The notes: generated from the letters alone by a model not told the origin. A stretch of DNA of 64,000 nucleotides from Sandaracinobacteroides saxicola (GCF_014117445.1 NZ_CP059851.1:2170001-2234000), one strand, 5' to 3'; counted from the stretch's first letter, positions 27,631 through 36,686 are shown. Numbers and translations are program-made.

Positions 27631-28686
27631 ATGGACAGGGCAATGGCGACCAAATCCTTGACCGTGCGTTCCAGCGCGGACGGCCCGACCGTGTCGGCGG
27701 GCTATGCGGCGGCGGTGATCGACGTGGCGGTGGCGCGGGGCGCGGACCGGGGGGCGTTGCTGCGGCTGGTCTGCCACGACCCCGCCGACAACGGCCCCGA
27801 TGCGCGGGTGCCGTTCGGACAGTTCAAGGCGCTGATGCAGGGCGCGGTCCGGTTGTGCGATGATCCGGCGTTCGGCCTGCATTTCGGCGCGGAAAGCGTG
27901 TTCCGGGACATCTCCATCGTCGGCCTGATCGCCCATGCCTCGGCGACGATGGCCGAGGCGTTCGCGCAGATGAACCGCTATTCCCGGCTGGCGATCGAGG
28001 TGCCGGGGCATGGCGCGACGGGGCGCTTCGCGCTGGTGCGTTTCGACGGCGAGCTGTGGATCGAGGATTGCCGGCCGGACGCCGGCGACTTTCCCGAACT
28101 GACCGAGGCAACCCTGGCGCGGTTCATCAGCAACACGCGCCGTTTCATGCCCGATGTGCCCTTTGCCAAGGCGGCATGCGTGCGCCACGCCCGGCCGGCG
28201 CATGCCGCCGCCTATGACGCGATCTTGCGGGTGCCCGTGCGCTTCGGCGCCGGCCGCAATGCCATCGCCATCCACGAATCGTGGCTGTCCGTGCCGATCC
28301 CCAACGCCAATCGCTATGTCTTCGGCCTGTTCAGCGAGCGGGCGCAGGCATTGATGGACGCATTGTTGCAGGCGCAAACAGTGCGCGGGCGGGTGGAGGC
28401 GGCAATCCTGCCGCTGCTGCACAGCGGCGACATCCCGATGCCGCGGATCGCGGCGCTAATGGGGCGGAGCCGGACCTCGCTGTATCGCGACCTGAAGGCC
28501 GAAGGGGTGACATTCGACGCGCTGGTGGATGCGCTGCGCCACCGGATGGCATTGCACTATCTGGCGGGTCGGCGGCTGTCGGTGGGCGAGGTCGCCTATC
28601 TGCTGGGTTTTGCCGATCCCTCCTCCTTCACCCGCGCATTCCGGCGCTGGACCGGACAAAGCCCGGGCGCCGGGCGCGGCGAATAG
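27631..28686 (+). CDS. AraC-family transcriptional regulator
   Basis: About 351 residues. An N-terminal ligand-binding domain of the arabinose-binding-like type (about 25-220; FGLHFGAESVFRDISIVGLI) is followed by a double helix-turn-helix (about 265-345; MPRIAALMGRSRTSLYRDLK and LSVGEVAYLLGFADPSSFTR). Possible starts are ATG at 27604, 27631 and 27643. 27631 is preferred because GGTGG lies 7 bases upstream. This regulator type usually answers to small hydrophobic or aromatic metabolites. It is divergent from the DUF2306 gene at the edge of the catabolic region and is a candidate controller of it. Confidence 0.88.
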   Translation: MDRAMATKSLTVRSSADGPTVSAGYAAAVIDVAVARGADRGALLRLVCHDPADNGPDARVPFGQFKALMQGAVRLCDDPAFGLHFGAESVFRDISIVGLIAHASATMAEAFAQMNRYSRLAIEVPGHGATGRFALVRFDGELWIEDCRPDAGDFPELTEATLARFISNTRRFMPDVPFAKAACVRHARPAHAAAYDAILRVPVRFGAGRNAIAIHESWLSVPIPNANRYVFGLFSERAQALMDALLQAQTVRGRVEAAILPLLHSGDIPMPRIAALMGRSRTSLYRDLKAEGVTFDALVDALRHRMALHYLAGRRLSVGEVAYLLGFADPSSFTRAFRRWTGQSPGAGRGE

Positions 28687-28691
28687 CGGGT

Positions 28692-29906
28692 TCAGCGACC
28701 CAGCGTTTCCGGCAGGCGCGACCAGATCAGCGCGGCGGCGAGGAAGGCGACGCTGGCAAGGCACATGACGGGCGCCAGTCCGAAGGCCTCGGCGAGCGGC
28801 GCGGTGATCAGGGGCGCCGTCATGCTGATGATGCGGCCCCAGTTGAAGATGGAGGCGGCCGTCGAGCGCAGGTGCGGCGGGTAGAGTTCGGACAGCCAGG
28901 GCCCCCAGACGACGCTGGCCGACAGCATGATGCCATAGACCAGGCCGGTGACCTCCAGCGCGGTGGTAGGCATGGGCACGAACAGATAGACGGGGATCAG
29001 CGCGGCGGCGATGACAAAGCCCAGCGCGGCGCTGCGCCGGCCGAAGCGGTCGCCGATCGCGCCCCACACCAAACCGCCGATGGCGGCGCCGATGAACTGC
29101 CAGCCCAGCACGTCGCCGATCACCGCGGGATCGATGGCGCGATCCTCCTTCAGATAGGTCGTCGCCCAGCCGGTGAAGGCCTGGTAGGCGAAGAAGTTGA
29201 GCCCGGTCATGGTGGCAAGCAGGATGGTCTGGCGGGCGACCCCGGGCCTGAACAGTTCCGCGACGGGCAGCTTGCTGGTCGCGGTCGTCGGGCCATCGAT
29301 GGGCCCGCCGAAGGGCACGGTGGTGCGGTCGTCGGGAATGGCGAAGAAGGCGAACAGCGCCAGTGCCACCGGCACGGCGCCGGCCCAGAGCAGCGCCGTC
29401 CAGCTGAGGCCGGCGGCAAACGCCGCGGCGGAAAGGAAGCCGAGCGCGGCGACGGCAAGGTTGTAGGTGCCCATCACCAACCCAGCGATGCGGCCGCGCA
29501 TGGCCTTGGCAAACAGGCCGGAATAGATGCCGACGGCGATCGGGAACATCGACCCCATGAAGAAGCCCATCAACAGCCGTTCGACCACCAGCTGCCAATA
29601 GGCGGTGATCAGCAGGCCGGAGAGCAGGCAGGCGCCATAGCCGATCATCGAGATGACGAGCGCGTTGCGGCGGCCGATGCGGTCGGCCACCTGCCCCATC
29701 ACCACCGCGCCCACCAGCGCGCCGGCCGATTGCAGCGTGTAGAGCGAACCGGACTGGGTGAGGCTGAGCCCGAGCGATTCGCGGATATAGGGCCGCAGGA
29801 TGTCGACGGTGTTCCACGACCAGGCATAGAAGAAATAGCCGACAAGGAGAAAGGCGAGCGCGCCGGCGCGGCGGGCCGGCGACAGGTCTTCGGCACGGAT
29901 CATCAT
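28692..29906 (-). CDS. Major facilitator superfamily transporter
   Basis: 404 residues from ATG 29906 (second ATG 29903), overlapping the stop of the upstream gene. It has twelve predicted membrane helices in two halves. MFS signatures are GQVADRIGRRNALVISMIGYG in the 2-3 loop and GAIGDRFGRRSAALG at the equivalent position of the second half. The pattern is closest to the metabolite:H+ symporters that import aromatic or carboxylic acids. Its coupling with a SnoaL-like gene and its location suggest uptake of the substrate of the nearby catabolic genes. Confidence 0.9.
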   Translation of the reverse strand: MMIRAEDLSPARRAGALAFLLVGYFFYAWSWNTVDILRPYIRESLGLSLTQSGSLYTLQSAGALVGAVVMGQVADRIGRRNALVISMIGYGACLLSGLLITAYWQLVVERLLMGFFMGSMFPIAVGIYSGLFAKAMRGRIAGLVMGTYNLAVAALGFLSAAAFAAGLSWTALLWAGAVPVALALFAFFAIPDDRTTVPFGGPIDGPTTATSKLPVAELFRPGVARQTILLATMTGLNFFAYQAFTGWATTYLKEDRAIDPAVIGDVLGWQFIGAAIGGLVWGAIGDRFGRRSAALGFVIAAALIPVYLFVPMPTTALEVTGLVYGIMLSASVVWGPWLSELYPPHLRSTAASIFNWGRIISMTAPLITAPLAEAFGLAPVMCLASVAFLAAALIWSRLPETLGR

Positions 29907-30853
29907 CAGGCTTTCAGGCCAAGGTCGGTGCCAAACTGCGCGAGCAGATCCGGAATGTCGATGAACACCCAGTTTTCCGCCAGCAACCCGGCGTCCCGGC
30001 GCCAGAAATCCATCACCCGCATGGTGATGCGCCTGTGCGTCGCGGCCTGCCCCAGCCAGCCGTCGCCGCGGTGGGTGGCGTTGATGCTGGGCCAGCCGGT
30101 GGAGGCCACATAGCCGCCGTCGCCGATTCGGCATTTGTGGTTGCCGCCCACGCGGTCGGGAAAGGCGGTCAGAAACGGGCGCTGGTGCGTCGCCTCATAA
30201 TGCTCGTGCCCGCGGGCGCTGCCGATCGGGCCGGGGCCATACCAGTGGAAATGCGGCGTCCAGAAATCGCGCATCCCCATGCTGGCCAGGTTCTGCCCGT
30301 CGAAGCGCATCAGGCCGGCGATCATCGATTCGACCAGCGCCAGGCTCTGCGCGCCATCCCGCACGTCGGGATCAAGGCCGTCCTGCGGCGCGGGGGCGGG
30401 GAACCACTCCTCGCCGGGCGGCGGACGGAGCGGCCACTGACCGGTTTCGATCATCAGCCGCGGCAGGTCGAGGATGAGATAGGTCTCGACGATGCGGCCC
30501 TGTTCCAGGCGGTCGAACTGGCCGTAGCGCAGCCAGTGCGGGCGATTCGAGGGGGCAAGGCCCCAGAGCGGCATGACGAAGCGACCGACGAAGGCGCCGC
30601 TGTGCGCGAACCACTCGCCATCCCTGAAGGTGCCGGACAGCAGGATGGCGGGGCGCCGTTCAAGGTCTGCAAGGGCCGCGGCAAGCGGCGCGTACAGGCC
30701 GGCGGCCATCGCGGCGGGGCCGTTCAGCGTCTCGATCGGGCGACAGCCATGAAGCGTGGCGTGATCGGCGCTGATGTCGAGCAGGGCACCGGGGGCGGCG
30801 CTGTGCAGGCGGGCGAGAAAGTCGGCCTTTGTCATGCCGGCATCGTGCGGCAT
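29906..30853 (-). CDS. SnoaL-like (NTF2-fold) two-domain protein
   Basis: 315 residues from ATG 30853 (alternative 30835); neither has a clear ribosome-binding site. Two NTF2-like halves are suggested: the first around RDGEWFAHSGAFVGRF, the second around MRDFWTPHFHWYGPGPIGSA with HEHYEATHQRPFLTAFPDR, typical of SnoaL ester-cyclase relatives. It is coupled to the MFS gene. The reaction is unknown; SnoaL-fold proteins include cyclases, isomerases, dehydratases and hydrolases acting on hydrophobic small molecules. The cupin gene starts divergently 37 bases away, so both promoters must share that gap or overlap coding sequence. Confidence 0.78.
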   Translation of the reverse strand: MPHDAGMTKADFLARLHSAAPGALLDISADHATLHGCRPIETLNGPAAMAAGLYAPLAAALADLERRPAILLSGTFRDGEWFAHSGAFVGRFVMPLWGLAPSNRPHWLRYGQFDRLEQGRIVETYLILDLPRLMIETGQWPLRPPPGEEWFPAPAPQDGLDPDVRDGAQSLALVESMIAGLMRFDGQNLASMGMRDFWTPHFHWYGPGPIGSARGHEHYEATHQRPFLTAFPDRVGGNHKCRIGDGGYVASTGWPSINATHRGDGWLGQAATHRRITMRVMDFWRRDAGLLAENWVFIDIPDLLAQFGTDLGLKA

Positions 30854-30889
30854 ATTGACTTCGCATGCAACGCCCGCGAAGTTGATGCC

Positions 30890-31834
30890 ATGATCGCCAC
30901 CGAAACCTCATGGACCCGCGGGGCGCTGCGGCCGCGCCTGGTGCGCTATGCCGAGCTGCGGCCCTGCTACAACGCCTTCATCGACACGCGTTCGCCCGGC
31001 AGCGAGGCAAAGGAAAACTTCACCATCATCGGGCCGGGCGTCAGCGAAAATCCCGCGCAGCATGTCCACATCGCCGAACCCCACGGCTTCAACATCGGCG
31101 GCGCGCGGCAGCCACCGAACTGCGTCAACAGCCCGCACAGCCATGACACCGCGGAGGTGTTCGTGGTGCACAGCGGCCGCTGGCGCTTCGACCTGGGCGA
31201 GCATGGCGACGATGCGCGGCTGGAACTGGGGCCGGGCGACACGATCAGCATCCCGACCGGCATCTTCCGCGGTTTCACCAACATCGGCGACGATCTCGGC
31301 TACCTGTTCGCGGTGCTGGGGCAGGACGATCCCGGCCGCGTCACCTGGGCGCCGAAAGTGTTTGAAATGGCGCGCGATTATGGCCTGGTGCTGCTGGAGA
31401 ACGGCAGCCTGGTGGACACCGCCGCCGGCGAGTCGATCCCTGACGGCGTGGCACCGATGCCGCCCACGACCGCCCAACAGGCGGCGGCGCTGCGGCGCGT
31501 CAATGCCGCCGAGGCCGCGGCGTTCGTGGTGCGCGATGATTCCGAGGGCGGCAGCTGGGGCGAGATGGTGATCGGCGATGGCGCGCCGATCGACTGGCCG
31601 CATGGCTTCTCGCTGGAGCGGCTGGCGGTCGCGCCGGGCGAACCGCTGGAACTGCTGGCCGACGTGGCGCATGCCTCGGTGCTCTATGTGCACCGCGGCG
31701 ACCTCAGCCTGGCGACCGCGGATGGGACGCTGTCGCTCGGGCCGGGGGACGTCATCAGCCTGCCCGCCGGCTTTGTGCCGCATCTTTCGTCGGGCGCGCA
31801 GGCCAGCGCCTTCATGGTGCGCCGCGACGCGTGA
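30890..31834 (+). CDS. Bicupin-domain protein
   Basis: 314 residues from ATG 30890. The first cupin contains SPHSHDTAEVFVVHSGRWRF and LGPGDTISIPTGIFRGFTN. The second, degenerate barrel at the C-terminus has ASVLYVHRGDLSLATADGT and LGPGDVISLPAGFVPHL but lacks an obvious metal-binding His set. It resembles gentisate-dioxygenase-type bicupins in layout, though the dioxygenase ligands are only partly recognisable (H, H, E in the first domain). Its stop overlaps the next start (GTGA), so it heads an operon with two SnoaL-like genes. Confidence 0.8.
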   Translation: MIATETSWTRGALRPRLVRYAELRPCYNAFIDTRSPGSEAKENFTIIGPGVSENPAQHVHIAEPHGFNIGGARQPPNCVNSPHSHDTAEVFVVHSGRWRFDLGEHGDDARLELGPGDTISIPTGIFRGFTNIGDDLGYLFAVLGQDDPGRVTWAPKVFEMARDYGLVLLENGSLVDTAAGESIPDGVAPMPPTTAQQAAALRRVNAAEAAAFVVRDDSEGGSWGEMVIGDGAPIDWPHGFSLERLAVAPGEPLELLADVAHASVLYVHRGDLSLATADGTLSLGPGDVISLPAGFVPHLSSGAQASAFMVRRDA

Positions 31835-32877
31835 TCGTGCCCGGCACCTTCGGGCGCGATATCGCCGATGTGCTGGCGGATGCCGGCCCGCGGCGCCAGC
31901 CGCTGGCGAGGTTCGATGACGCCTATCTGGATATCGTCGATTACATCCTGCGCTGCACCCACCGCATCTGGGAGCAGAAAGGAATCGGGCTGATCGACAG
32001 CCATTATGCCGAGGATTGCCCGATCTGGACGCTGGCGGGGCCGGCGCGCGGCGTGGCCGGCGTGGTTGACGGCACGCTGCGCACGCTGGGCGCCTTCCCG
32101 GACCGCCGGCTGATCGGCGACGCGGTTATCTGGAGCGGCGACGATGCCGCCGGCTACCTGTCGAGCCACCGGATCACGTCGACCGCGACCCATCTGGGCG
32201 GCGGGGAGTTCGGCCCGCCCACCGGGCGCCCGATCCAGTTCCTGACCGTCGCCGACTGCCTGTGCCGGGAAAACCGCATCGTCGAGGAGTGGCTGGTGCG
32301 GGACAACAGCCATATCGCCCTGCAGCTGGGGCTGAACCCCCGCGCGCTGGCGGCGGCGCCGCCATCAGCGGAGACGGTCGACTGGTGGACGTCCGAGCGG
32401 GCGCGGGTGCTGGCCGCGCCGATGGAGGCCATGCCCGACGAGGCGCCACCGCCCGAGCCGGAGGCAATGGCGCGCTGGTTCGTGGCACGGGTGCTGAACG
32501 GGCGGCGCCTGGACGGCGTGCGCGATCTTTATGCCACCCATGCGCGGCTGCACGCGCCGGCGGGGCGGCGGCTGTTCGGGCATGGCGAGATCAGCGGCTG
32601 GTGGGCGGCGCTGCTGGGCAGTTTCGGCGGCGCCCGCGTGGCAATCGATCATCTGGCCGCGGTGCCGGTGAGCGACGATGACGCCGACGGGGTGGCGGTG
32701 GCGCTGCGCTGGAGCCTGGCGGGCGTGCATGATGGCGGCGCGCTCTATGGCCCGGCCACCGGGCGGCCGGCGTTGATCCTGGGGGTGACGCACTGGCGCC
32801 TGGTGGCGGGTCGGGTGGCGCGGGAGTGGACCGTGTTCGACGAGATCGCGCTGCTGCGCCAATTGGTGGCAACATGA
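31831..32877 (+). CDS. SnoaL-like (NTF2-fold) protein, two domains
   Basis: 348 residues from a GTG that overlaps the cupin stop. The N-terminal half carries a SnoaL-like pattern (GIGLIDSHYAEDCPIWTLAG, then DCLCRENRIVEEWLVRDNSH). A second NTF2-like unit in the C-terminal half has VRDLYATHARLHAPAGRRLF and ends VAREWTVFDEIALLRQL. The function is not known. The fold and the tandem arrangement with another such gene suggest that the two subunits act together on a small hydrophobic substrate. Confidence 0.78.
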   Translation: MIVPGTFGRDIADVLADAGPRRQPLARFDDAYLDIVDYILRCTHRIWEQKGIGLIDSHYAEDCPIWTLAGPARGVAGVVDGTLRTLGAFPDRRLIGDAVIWSGDDAAGYLSSHRITSTATHLGGGEFGPPTGRPIQFLTVADCLCRENRIVEEWLVRDNSHIALQLGLNPRALAAAPPSAETVDWWTSERARVLAAPMEAMPDEAPPPEPEAMARWFVARVLNGRRLDGVRDLYATHARLHAPAGRRLFGHGEISGWWAALLGSFGGARVAIDHLAAVPVSDDDADGVAVALRWSLAGVHDGGALYGPATGRPALILGVTHWRLVAGRVAREWTVFDEIALLRQLVAT

Positions 32878-33671
32878 TCGACGAGAGCATCCTGCGCGCG
32901 GCCTATGAGCGCGGTGATGCCACGGGCTATGGCGCGGCCTTCCTGGCGCGGGCGCAGGTGGAGGATGGCGATGCCCTGCTGATCGGGCGCGAGGCCATCA
33001 TGGCCGAGGCGCTGGCGATGGCGGCCGCCTTGCGCGAGCGCACCGTGGCGAGCGTGGCGGTGCACGGCCCGCTGGTGACGTTCAGCCTCTCCGCGCTGTC
33101 AGCTGGCGTGCAGGCCAATCTGCGGCGGCACCTGTGGCTGACGCTGGAGTCCGGGCGGGTGGCCGACGCCCTGTTCGTGACCGACCGGCTGGGGATCGCA
33201 CCCCCGGCGCCACCGCCGATCCATCGCCCCTTGGGGGAATTGCGCAGCGGTCAGGGGCAGTTGCCTGCCCTGCCCCGCCCCGATGCACCCCTGGCGGAGC
33301 GGCTGACCGCGGCGCTGAACGCGCGGGACTGTTCGATGACCGGCTGCCTGGATTTCGCCGGACCCCAGGGCTTCAATGGCCCGCGCGCACAGGCCGGCCG
33401 CTTCGCCGATGCCCGCGACTGGTGGATGGCGCTGTTCGCGCGGGTGCCCGATGCGCTGCTCACCATCGACCGGACGGTGGAAGCGCCGGGCGTGCTGGCC
33501 ATCCTGTGGCGCGTGCAGGGCCATGTGGCGGGCGGCGACGGGATGCGGCGGCTGAGCCTGCCCCTGAGCGCGGTGCTGGATGTCGGCGCCGCCGGGATCG
33601 GCGCGATGGAACTGCTGCTCGACATGGACGCGCTGGAAGCCTTGCCGGCGCGCGCCCACTGGGATGAATAG
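32874..33671 (+). CDS. SnoaL/NTF2-like protein, diverged
   Basis: 265 residues from ATG 32874, overlapping the upstream stop (ATGA). Weak NTF2-like features: ESILRAAYERGDATGYGAAF at the N-terminus and a second unit around DARDWWMALFARVPDALLTI. Tyr and Trp spacing resembles the preceding gene, but no catalytic residue can be named. It is third in the cupin-SnoaL-SnoaL operon. An in-frame start at 32826 lies inside the previous gene and is less likely. Confidence 0.65.
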   Translation: MIDESILRAAYERGDATGYGAAFLARAQVEDGDALLIGREAIMAEALAMAAALRERTVASVAVHGPLVTFSLSALSAGVQANLRRHLWLTLESGRVADALFVTDRLGIAPPAPPPIHRPLGELRSGQGQLPALPRPDAPLAERLTAALNARDCSMTGCLDFAGPQGFNGPRAQAGRFADARDWWMALFARVPDALLTIDRTVEAPGVLAILWRVQGHVAGGDGMRRLSLPLSAVLDVGAAGIGAMELLLDMDALEALPARAHWDE

Positions 33672-33717
33672 CCCGGCAACGCTTGTTTCCGGCACCGAAA
33701 GCGCGCACATTGCGCCC

Positions 33718-33951
33718 ATGGTTCTGCCCGATCATCCCCTGATTTCAGTCGATCCCGAGATTTGCGGGGGCAAGGCCTGTCTTGCCGGCTCGCGGATGCG
33801 CGTGGTCGACATATTGGAGATGTTGGCAGAGGACGCCGACCGCGACACCATTGTCGAGGATTTTCCCTATGTCACGCACGATCATATTCGTGCCTGTCTT
33901 GCTTATGCGGCCGACGTGCTGGCCCATCCGGTGGCCATGGCTGCTGAGTGA
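33718..33951 (+). CDS. DUF433 antitoxin
   Basis: 77 residues. The DUF433 signature is complete: HPLISVDPEICGGKACLAGS, RMRVVDILEMLAE and the C-terminal VTHDHIRACLAYAADVL. The helix-turn-helix domain would bind its own promoter and neutralise the PIN-like toxin encoded next. Coupling is by a GTGA overlap. Confidence 0.9.
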   Translation: MVLPDHPLISVDPEICGGKACLAGSRMRVVDILEMLAEDADRDTIVEDFPYVTHDHIRACLAYAADVLAHPVAMAAE

Positions 33952-34313
33952 TTTTTCTGGTCGATGCGCAGTTGCCTCCGGGGCTGTGCGAATGGCTGGA
34001 ACGTAGAGGGCATGTCGGACATCATGTCTCGCATTTGGGAATGTCCGAAGGAAGCGACCGGGCGATAGCTGATCTGGCGTCAGGAAACGGCTGGGCGATC
34101 ATGACCAAGGACGAGGATTTTCTGCAGCTGCACCGAGCCGACCGCTATAGCCTTGTCTGGATTCGATGCGGCAATCTGCGAAATCGGGCTTTGCGGGCAT
34201 GGTTGGATCAGCGTTGGCAGATGGTCGAAGAACAGTTGAAGGCGGGCAATTGTTTGATTGAGATCACAGGGGTCAGGCCGCAAACCCCAGATAGCCGAGT
34301 TGCGCCGCCTTGA
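33948..34313 (+). CDS. DUF5615 PIN-like toxin
   Basis: 121 residues from GTG 33948. The acidic residues of a minimal PIN-like nuclease are visible: MIFLVDAQLPPGLCEWLERR, then SDRAIADLASGNGWAIMTKDEDF. Such proteins form VapBC-like pairs with DUF433 antitoxins. The 3' end overlaps the LuxR gene on the other strand by 41 bases, so the last 14 residues (PQTPDSRVAPP region) may be an extension acquired on insertion. Confidence 0.87.
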   Translation: MIFLVDAQLPPGLCEWLERRGHVGHHVSHLGMSEGSDRAIADLASGNGWAIMTKDEDFLQLHRADRYSLVWIRCGNLRNRALRAWLDQRWQMVEEQLKAGNCLIEITGVRPQTPDSRVAPP

Positions 34314-35064
34314 AGATGGTCTGGCTGCGGTTCACGGCGTCCAGCTTCTCCCCGGCATTCTGGATGTGGAAGCGCACGGTCGCGTGGCTGCGCGACAGGA
34401 TCAGGCTGATTTCCTTGTCGGTCTTGCCGATGCTCGCCCAGCGCAGGCATTCCACCTCGCGCTTGGTCAGCTGGCAGTCGGACGGCAGCCAGTGCCGGGT
34501 GCGGATGACCTTCACATAGCCGGCGACGAAGCGGTAGGCGAGCAGCCCCAGGATGTCGGCATGCGCGGCGAATTCCTGCGACAGGTCGGTGCGCTCGGGG
34601 TCGCTGGCGTTGAAACTGACAGCGCCGATCTGGCCGAAGGGCAGGTGGATGGGGGTGACGATGGCGGCCTTGGTCAGCGCCCGCTTCTCGAAATTCGCAA
34701 GGTCGATGGCGTCCAGGTAGCGGTTCGGCTGCCGGGTATGAAAGCCCTGGGCATTCACCCAGAAGGTCTCGCTCTCGTATCGGCAGGCGCGCGGCAGCGG
34801 GCTCGACAGTGCCAGGCGGGTGTCCGCCCACCAGCGTTCGTGCGGCGCGTCCCAGCCGAAGATCTCGGCGGCCAGCACGGCCCCGTCGGCATCGATCATC
34901 GGCGCCTTGCTGGCGATATTGTCCCACGGCGCCACCCGCAGCTGGCCACGCTCCCAGGCGATGTCGCGGAGGTTTTCGGCGGCGCGGCGCACATCGGCAA
35001 AGTCGGTGATGGATATGCGGGCAATGTCTTCGGACAGGCTCACGCGGAAACTCCCCAGGGCCAT
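34273..35064 (-). CDS. LuxR-family regulator with autoinducer-binding-like domain (solo)
   Basis: 263 residues from ATG 35064, chosen because longer starts would overlap the divergent small gene and add an implausible leader. The N-terminal domain (20-185) resembles the acyl-homoserine-lactone binding fold (FGWDAPHERWW, FWVNAQGFHTRQPN, FGQIGAVSFNASDPERTD). The C-terminal GerE helix-turn-helix (about 195-255) is LTKREVECLRWASIGKTDKE and SRSHATVRFHIQNAGEKL. No LuxI synthase gene is in the window, so it is a solo. It is divergent from the small Cys protein and Rieske operon, which it may control. Confidence 0.88.
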   Translation of the reverse strand: MALGSFRVSLSEDIARISITDFADVRRAAENLRDIAWERGQLRVAPWDNIASKAPMIDADGAVLAAEIFGWDAPHERWWADTRLALSSPLPRACRYESETFWVNAQGFHTRQPNRYLDAIDLANFEKRALTKAAIVTPIHLPFGQIGAVSFNASDPERTDLSQEFAAHADILGLLAYRFVAGYVKVIRTRHWLPSDCQLTKREVECLRWASIGKTDKEISLILSRSHATVRFHIQNAGEKLDAVNRSQTIFKAAQLGYLGFAA

Positions 35065-35161
35065 CTGAGCGGCACTGAAAAGGGCTGTTACGCGCCACGC
35101 TGCCAAAAGCAAGAGGGCAAGCATGCCCGCCGACAGGCGCATGGAGACGGAAGGGAGTGCG

Positions 35162-35371
35162 ATGATGGGCGAGCGGCTGTGCGCGAATTGCGGGATGTGG
35201 AGCCAGGTGCGGGTGGAGGGGCCCGGCGTGCCCGGCATTCCCGGTTCCCCGGCGCAGGGCGAATGCAAGCGCTACGCCCCGCACCCCAGCGTCGGCAGCG
35301 GGCACCGGCATGTGCTGTGGCCGGTGACCGCAGCGGCGGACTTCTGCGGCGAGTGGGTGGCGAAAGGCTGA
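35162..35371 (+). CDS. Small four-cysteine protein (Fe-S/Zn-like)
   Basis: 69 residues (ATG 35162 or 35165) with a good site (GGAAGGGAG). The protein has CANCGMW near the start, GECKRYAPHPSV in the middle and ADFCGEWVAKG at the end, i.e. four cysteines with conserved Pro, Trp and Gly. This CxxC-CxRxxP-DxCGE pattern occurs in small bacterial proteins thought to bind iron-sulfur or zinc. It begins the Rieske operon: the oxygenase starts four bases after its stop. Confidence 0.75.
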   Translation: MMGERLCANCGMWSQVRVEGPGVPGIPGSPAQGECKRYAPHPSVGSGHRHVLWPVTAAADFCGEWVAKG

Positions 35372-35375
35372 TCTG

Positions 35376-36686
35376 ATGGCAACCGTGGTGGACCCGAAGC
35401 AGATTCCCTTCGAGCGGCTGAACCCCGGCCGCACCAGCGACAGCGCGGTCAAATATCCCGACCCGCACCTGGGCTATGAGCGCATCCCGGCGAGCCGTTA
35501 CACCAGCCCCGCCTTCATGAAGCGCGAGTGGGAGCGGCTGTGGACGAAGGCCTGGCTGCTGGGCGGGCGGGAAGAGATGATTCCCGAGGCCGGCGACTGG
35601 ATGACGCATGAGGTGGGGACGGAGAGCTTCATCTTCGCGCGGCAGGCCGACGGCAGCGTGCGCGGCTTCTTCAACGTCTGCCCGCATCGCGGCAACCGTA
35701 TCGTGGCCAAGGATTCGGTCGGCAGCAGCCCCAGCTTCAAATGCGGCTATCACCACTGGGAATGGCACACCGACGGCACGCAGAAACATATCCCCGACCT
35801 GGAGACCTTTCCGCAGCTGCCCGGCTGCGTGCTGCACCTGAAAGCGGTGCGGGTGGACAGCTGGGGCGGCTTCTTCTGGTTCACCATGGACGCCGATGCC
35901 GGCAGCCTGGCGGACTGGCTCGGCGAAATCCCCGCCCACCTCGATCGGTACGGCTTCGACCGGCAGAAGCTGGTCGACTGGAAGACCATCGAATGGGACT
36001 GCAACTGGAAGGCCAGCGTCGATGCCTTCAACGAGACCTATCATGTCCAGGGCATCCACCCCGAACTGCTGAGCTGGCTCGATGATTACAATGTGCAGAT
36101 CGACTGTTTCGGGTTGCACAACCGCTATCTGGTGCCCTTCACCACCCCCAGCCCGCACTATCCGGACCAGGTGAAACTGTCCGACGTGATGCGCGCGATG
36201 GCCGAGGGCGCCGGGCTGAACGCCGACGATTATGAGGGCAACCCGCGTGCGCTGCGGCTGGCGATCCAGCGGGCGAAGCGCGCCATGACCGACAGCATCT
36301 ATCCCTATGCCGCCCTGTCCGACGACCAGCTGTCGGACGATTACCATTACATGATCTTCCCCAACGTCACGATGAACATCTATGCCGAATCGATGCTGCT
36401 GTTCGTCAGCCGGCCGCACGCCAGCGACCCCAACAAGATGCTCTATGACGTGATGATCTTCGGCCACCTGGCACCGGACACGCCGCACATGCTGCCCGAG
36501 CATCTGACCTTCCGGCATGGGCAGACCTCCTTGGGGCTGGTGCTGGACCAGGACGCGCACAACCTGCCGCGCGTGCAGGAGGGTATGAACAGCAAGGCGT
36601 TCGAGGGGCTGATCCTGGGCACGCAGGAGTTGCGCATACGCCATTTCCACAAGGTGCTGATGGATTTCGTGGGCGAGGATGACTGA
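35376..36686 (+). CDS. Rieske non-heme iron oxygenase, alpha subunit
   Basis: 436 residues. The Rieske [2Fe-2S] site is C102/H104 in VCPHRGNRIV and C123/H126 in FKCGYHHWEW. The mononuclear iron site is DAFNETYHVQGIHPE with bridging Asp216, His223 and His228; the third ligand (Asp) lies in the C-terminal domain. It belongs to the ring-hydroxylating or steroid-type monooxygenase superfamily. A ferredoxin gene overlaps its end by 8 bases, but neither a beta subunit nor a reductase is present. The substrate is unknown. Confidence 0.93.
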   Translation: MATVVDPKQIPFERLNPGRTSDSAVKYPDPHLGYERIPASRYTSPAFMKREWERLWTKAWLLGGREEMIPEAGDWMTHEVGTESFIFARQADGSVRGFFNVCPHRGNRIVAKDSVGSSPSFKCGYHHWEWHTDGTQKHIPDLETFPQLPGCVLHLKAVRVDSWGGFFWFTMDADAGSLADWLGEIPAHLDRYGFDRQKLVDWKTIEWDCNWKASVDAFNETYHVQGIHPELLSWLDDYNVQIDCFGLHNRYLVPFTTPSPHYPDQVKLSDVMRAMAEGAGLNADDYEGNPRALRLAIQRAKRAMTDSIYPYAALSDDQLSDDYHYMIFPNVTMNIYAESMLLFVSRPHASDPNKMLYDVMIFGHLAPDTPHMLPEHLTFRHGQTSLGLVLDQDAHNLPRVQEGMNSKAFEGLILGTQELRIRHFHKVLMDFVGEDD

